Source of the DNA: Epiperipatus broadwayi
Taxonomy: Eukaryota > Onychophora > Udeonychophora > Euonychophora > Peripatidae
Direction of reading: 5' to 3'
Assembly (NCBI GenBank): GCA_028023455.1
Contig: JAQFVV010000049.1
Coordinates: 5,507,149-5,571,148 of the forward strand
Length of the DNA stretch: 64,000 bases
Under the pieces are notes generated by a model, which worked only from the letters and a program-made list of their open reading frames with translations, did not search any database and was not told where the DNA came from. Below are positions 61,112 through 64,000 of this stretch, piece after piece; the first letter of the stretch is position 1; each line of letters starts with the position of its first letter. Made by a program: the position numbers and the translations under genes.

Positions 61112-63820
61112 TAGTGGTCTTCATCTCTCTAAGGCCACTCACTACCTTTAATACAGTTTCTTATGTTGTGGTGACCCCCAACCTTAAAATTATTTTTGTT
61201 GCTACTTCATAGCTATAATTTTGCTATTGTTATGAATTATAATACAAATATCTGATATGTAAAACGCATTTTCATTATTACAAATTGGACATAATTAAAG
61301 GATAATGATTAATCACAAAAACAATAAGTAATTATATATTGTGAAATATTTATTTCTAATTATAAATAAATGAAATTTTTTTGAAGCATGTAATAGTCTT
61401 AATATAACAACAGCAAACTATACTGCTACATTTTGCAACAGTATGTAATAAAAAACCAAGGTCAGTGTGAAGGATGACATTGCTTCTTTCTCACCAGATC
61501 AGAAATTCTTGGGACAGTCTCTGCAAGAGCATAACACAGATCATCCACAACAAGTCTACTTCTATATTTAGACGTTATAAGCAACAAGCTAGAAAAATCT
61601 ATTTCATAAAGATATGTTCTTGGAAATGGATGAAGAAGGTGCAACACTGTTTCAGACAAAGCAGGATATAACTACAAATATTTGATTCAGAATTTTGTAA
61701 CTGGCATTGTAGAAAAAACAATCCTCACTGCATCATTATTAATAAGTTCAATAAACTCCTCTTGTGCTATCGCAGGAACATCTTCAATTTTGACTGTGAA
61801 TGGGCATCTGGAAAGTGCAAATGGAGTGTCAGATACATTTGGAAAATATGATGAAATTTCGTCTGCAAGCATGTGCAAGTGTCTTTTCACAAAAATTATC
61901 ATTGGAATCTTTTTGTCTGGTTCAATGACATGTTCATCAAAGAAAGTAGATAAAATAGGCAACATGTAAAATTTATTTTCATCCAATGTTTTTGCCAAAG
62001 CTAAAGTTTCATTTGGAATAATCGGATCTTTTCAGACAAATTGAGGCATGTTGCATTTGATTTTTGCAGTGATAAATTTAACTCATTCAAGATGGCAATG
62101 ACATCAATCAAGTAAGCTATTTTCTGCAGTTCATTTTTGTCACCAAAAAGTGCTTCGAACTGTAGTCTTGCCTTCTGATTTAAAAATGTTTTGAGTTCAT
62201 CACAAAGCTCAAAAACATGTTACAAAGCCTTTCCTCTTGACAACCATCTTACTTCAGTGTAAAATAGCAGAGTATTGTTCAGAACATCCAACTTGTTGCA
62301 CAGTTGCAAAAACAGTCAACTATTTAAAGGGCTCACTTTTATAAAATTGACAAATGTATGATACTTTGTATGGTGCTTTTTATTACTTCTTGTAACTCTT
62401 GTGGCAGCATCTTTGTTGCTAATATTTACCCATGAATTATACAGTGAGTTCCAATGACTTTTGGTGATTCATTCAGTACCAAATGTTCTGAAATCCAGAT
62501 CAACATCCTAGCATTGCTGGAGCACCATATGTGCAAACACCACAAACTTTTTTCCATGAGATCTTATATTCTTTCAGAAATGAACCAACTGTGATAAAAA
62601 CATCATGTGAAGTAGTTTTTATTTCAAGAGGTTTGCAAAAAAGAAACTCATCTTTAAAGTCATAAACCAGTAACTGTGAGAAATTTTCAACATCTGTAGG
62701 TTCATCAAGCTGAATACTAAATATTGGAAGTGATGCAGATTTAATTTTCTGGATTACCTGATCAAGAATATTAGCAGACATATAATCTATTCTTCTGCAA
62801 ACAGTGTCATTAGATAATGAAATTGGACTCAATTTCATAATGAATTCATTTCCTATCATAATTTGAACAATGTCTTTGGCCACTGGCAATAGTAAAACCC
62901 CAGCAATGGTGTGAGATTTCAGAGTTCTGGTGATTCTAAGTGCCACCAAATATGAAGTTGTAATAGCTGCTATGTTTTGTTTGTAGTATTTGCAACCAGT
63001 ATTAAATCTGACTTTCTTGAGTCTATCAGCTTTGCTTCTAAAATAGTTGGTATCCTCACCAGAAAAGCTTGGATGCTTGCTATCAAAATGGCATTTTAGT
63101 TTGTTTGGCTTAATAGATTCAGCTGATAGAACTTCACAACAAATAACACATTGCAGTTTCTCAATTTCTGCTGTAATTATTAAGGCAAAATCATACTGCA
63201 AGAAAATCCTCACTATATTTTATTTTCTTAGCATTTTTCTCTACACGATCCATTGTCATGCGATGGTTTGCTAATGAAAATAATATATAACAATAACTTT
63301 AATAATATAAAAGATGATATGTAGCATAGTTCAGTCAATACAGTTCATTAAAGTTTAATATGATTTACCATTCTCATTGTTGGTTTTTTTACATACCTGC
63401 TACTATCATAAGGAGGCAGTAACTGCATCAACCTCAACTGAATATAAAAAGAACAATCAGCAGTCAGATTAAGTTTTCATGTTACAGATATTTTTTGCAG
63501 TAGTTGATGTTTTTAAATTTAGCCAGTAATTATAAATCATTAAGTGTTGTTTTATTTCCAATACTGCTGTTTTCAACATATTAGCTGCTTTTAACACAGT
63601 AGCTGCTCCCTACATATATACGACTGGTCTCCATAAGTACATTATGGTATTAACCCTGTCACATACATTATAGTTGTATGGGATGTGTGTAATGGAGTTG
63701 GCATGATAATGATATCACACCAGATACTTATATGTGAGTATATCTTATTGTGGGTGACCCCTGTGAAAGGGATATTTGACTCTTAAAGGGGTAATGACCC
63801 TCAGGTTGAGAACTGCAGTG
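61112..63820 (-). mobile_element. SPIN/URR1-type hAT transposon, exact 8-bp TSD
   Basis: The 2709-bp element is flanked by the exact duplication ACCTAAAG at 61104-61111 and 63821-63828. On the minus strand the 5' end carries GTTCTCAACCTGAGGGTCA, then CCCTTTCACAGGGGTCACCC. The 3' end (plus-strand left side) carries TTTAATACAGTTTCTTATGT, TGTGGTGACCCCCAACC, AAAATTATTTTTGTTGCTAC and TTGCTATTGTTATGAATTAT. These subterminal sequences are those I know from SPIN and rodent URR1 hAT elements. It encloses a transposase relic of normal length. SPIN-type elements are known for horizontal transfer among distant animals, so acquisition that way is plausible but not shown here. Confidence 0.88.
61462..63253 (-). 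pseudogene. hAT transposase with BED finger, SPIN-type, inactivated
   Basis: A natural start ATG lies at 63253; a one-base frameshift near 63210 separates it from the main 237-codon frame. That frame has a BED-type zinc finger (C22, C25, H42, H47), the block SIQLDEPTDVENFSQLLVYD (first catalytic Asp region) and VCTYGAPAMLGC, where the usual second catalytic Asp in CTDGAPAM is Tyr. A CGA-to-TGA type change ends the frame right after. Further pieces in other frames are THCIIHG (about 62430), a 103-codon stretch 61998-61687 with PFTVKIEDVPAIAQEEFIEL, and the C-terminal dimerisation block FSSLLLITSKYRSRL ending at 61462. About 600 codons in total, as in ZBED5/SCAND3-like hAT proteins. Confidence 0.87.
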
Positions 63821-63828
63821 ACCTAAAG

Positions 63829-64000
63829 TTATACTTCACTTCCAATATGCAGCAATAGCTATGCATTTAAAGTCAAGATAAACAAAAACATAAATCCAAC
63901 TACTGTACTTACTCAGATTACAGACCAAGAGGCCATACTTTGCCTATACATAAAAGGATTAAGGCCACAATGTTTCTCTTGTAGGATACATGGTCATCTG
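63829..64000. other. Right edge, no feature seen
   Basis: Slightly less AT-rich sequence at the end of the window. No open frame or repeat was recognised. Confidence 0.5.

Overview
This is a very AT-rich (roughly three quarters A+T), gene-poor stretch of an animal nuclear genome, most likely an invertebrate. The evidence is long microsatellites, tRNA-derived SINEs with target-site duplications, non-LTR retrotransposon relics ending in GAT repeats, a Penelope-like GIY-YIG relic, hAT, Merlin and Tigger-like DNA transposon relics, and many foldback (snap-back) elements. There are no operons, ribosome binding sites, rRNA genes or convincing intact tRNA genes. The species cannot be named from the sequence. 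A SPIN-type hAT together with tRNA SINEs would fit a mollusc or another soft-bodied invertebrate, but that is a guess.

Host coding signal is minimal. Three short plus-strand exon candidates have consistent splice signals and compatible phases: 29290-29360, 50378-50471 and, weaker, 52508-52566 with a stop. If they belong together, most of the window is one intron of about 21 kb, and nearly all other features are mobile DNA within or beside it. The product is not recognised.

Layout. 0.2-1.4 kb: a giant (TTC)n tract, a near-perfect 288-bp foldback and a (TTA)n tract. 4.9-7.3 kb: a compound inverted repeat, a higher-order satellite abutting a truncated Merlin transposase, and a hairpin minisatellite. 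9.4-18.7 kb: two copies of an unnamed repeat ('family A') with exact 13-bp target duplications, a Tigger-like element carrying a nested hAT MITE, and a LINE tail. 20-26 kb: foldbacks, including a 1-kb inverted pair of SINE-bearing units. 27.9-31.7 kb: a SINE, the first exon candidate, an 820-bp polypurine tract and a 5'-truncated LINE. 31.7-42.8 kb: mostly AT-rich noncoding DNA with one LINE 3' end. 42.8-53 kb: SINEs, foldbacks, the 'family B' cluster, the Penelope relic and the other two exon candidates. 53.9-56.9 kb: a decayed LINE with endonuclease and RT remnants, split by a MITE. 57.6-63.8 kb: two complete but inactivated hAT transposons of different lineages in opposite orientation, with defined ends and 8-bp target duplications (exact for the second). 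The second matches the SPIN/URR1-type hAT group known for horizontal transfer.

The dominant theme is the density of long inverted repeats, about one per 4-5 kb. Any long transcript across the region would contain many double-stranded hairpins.
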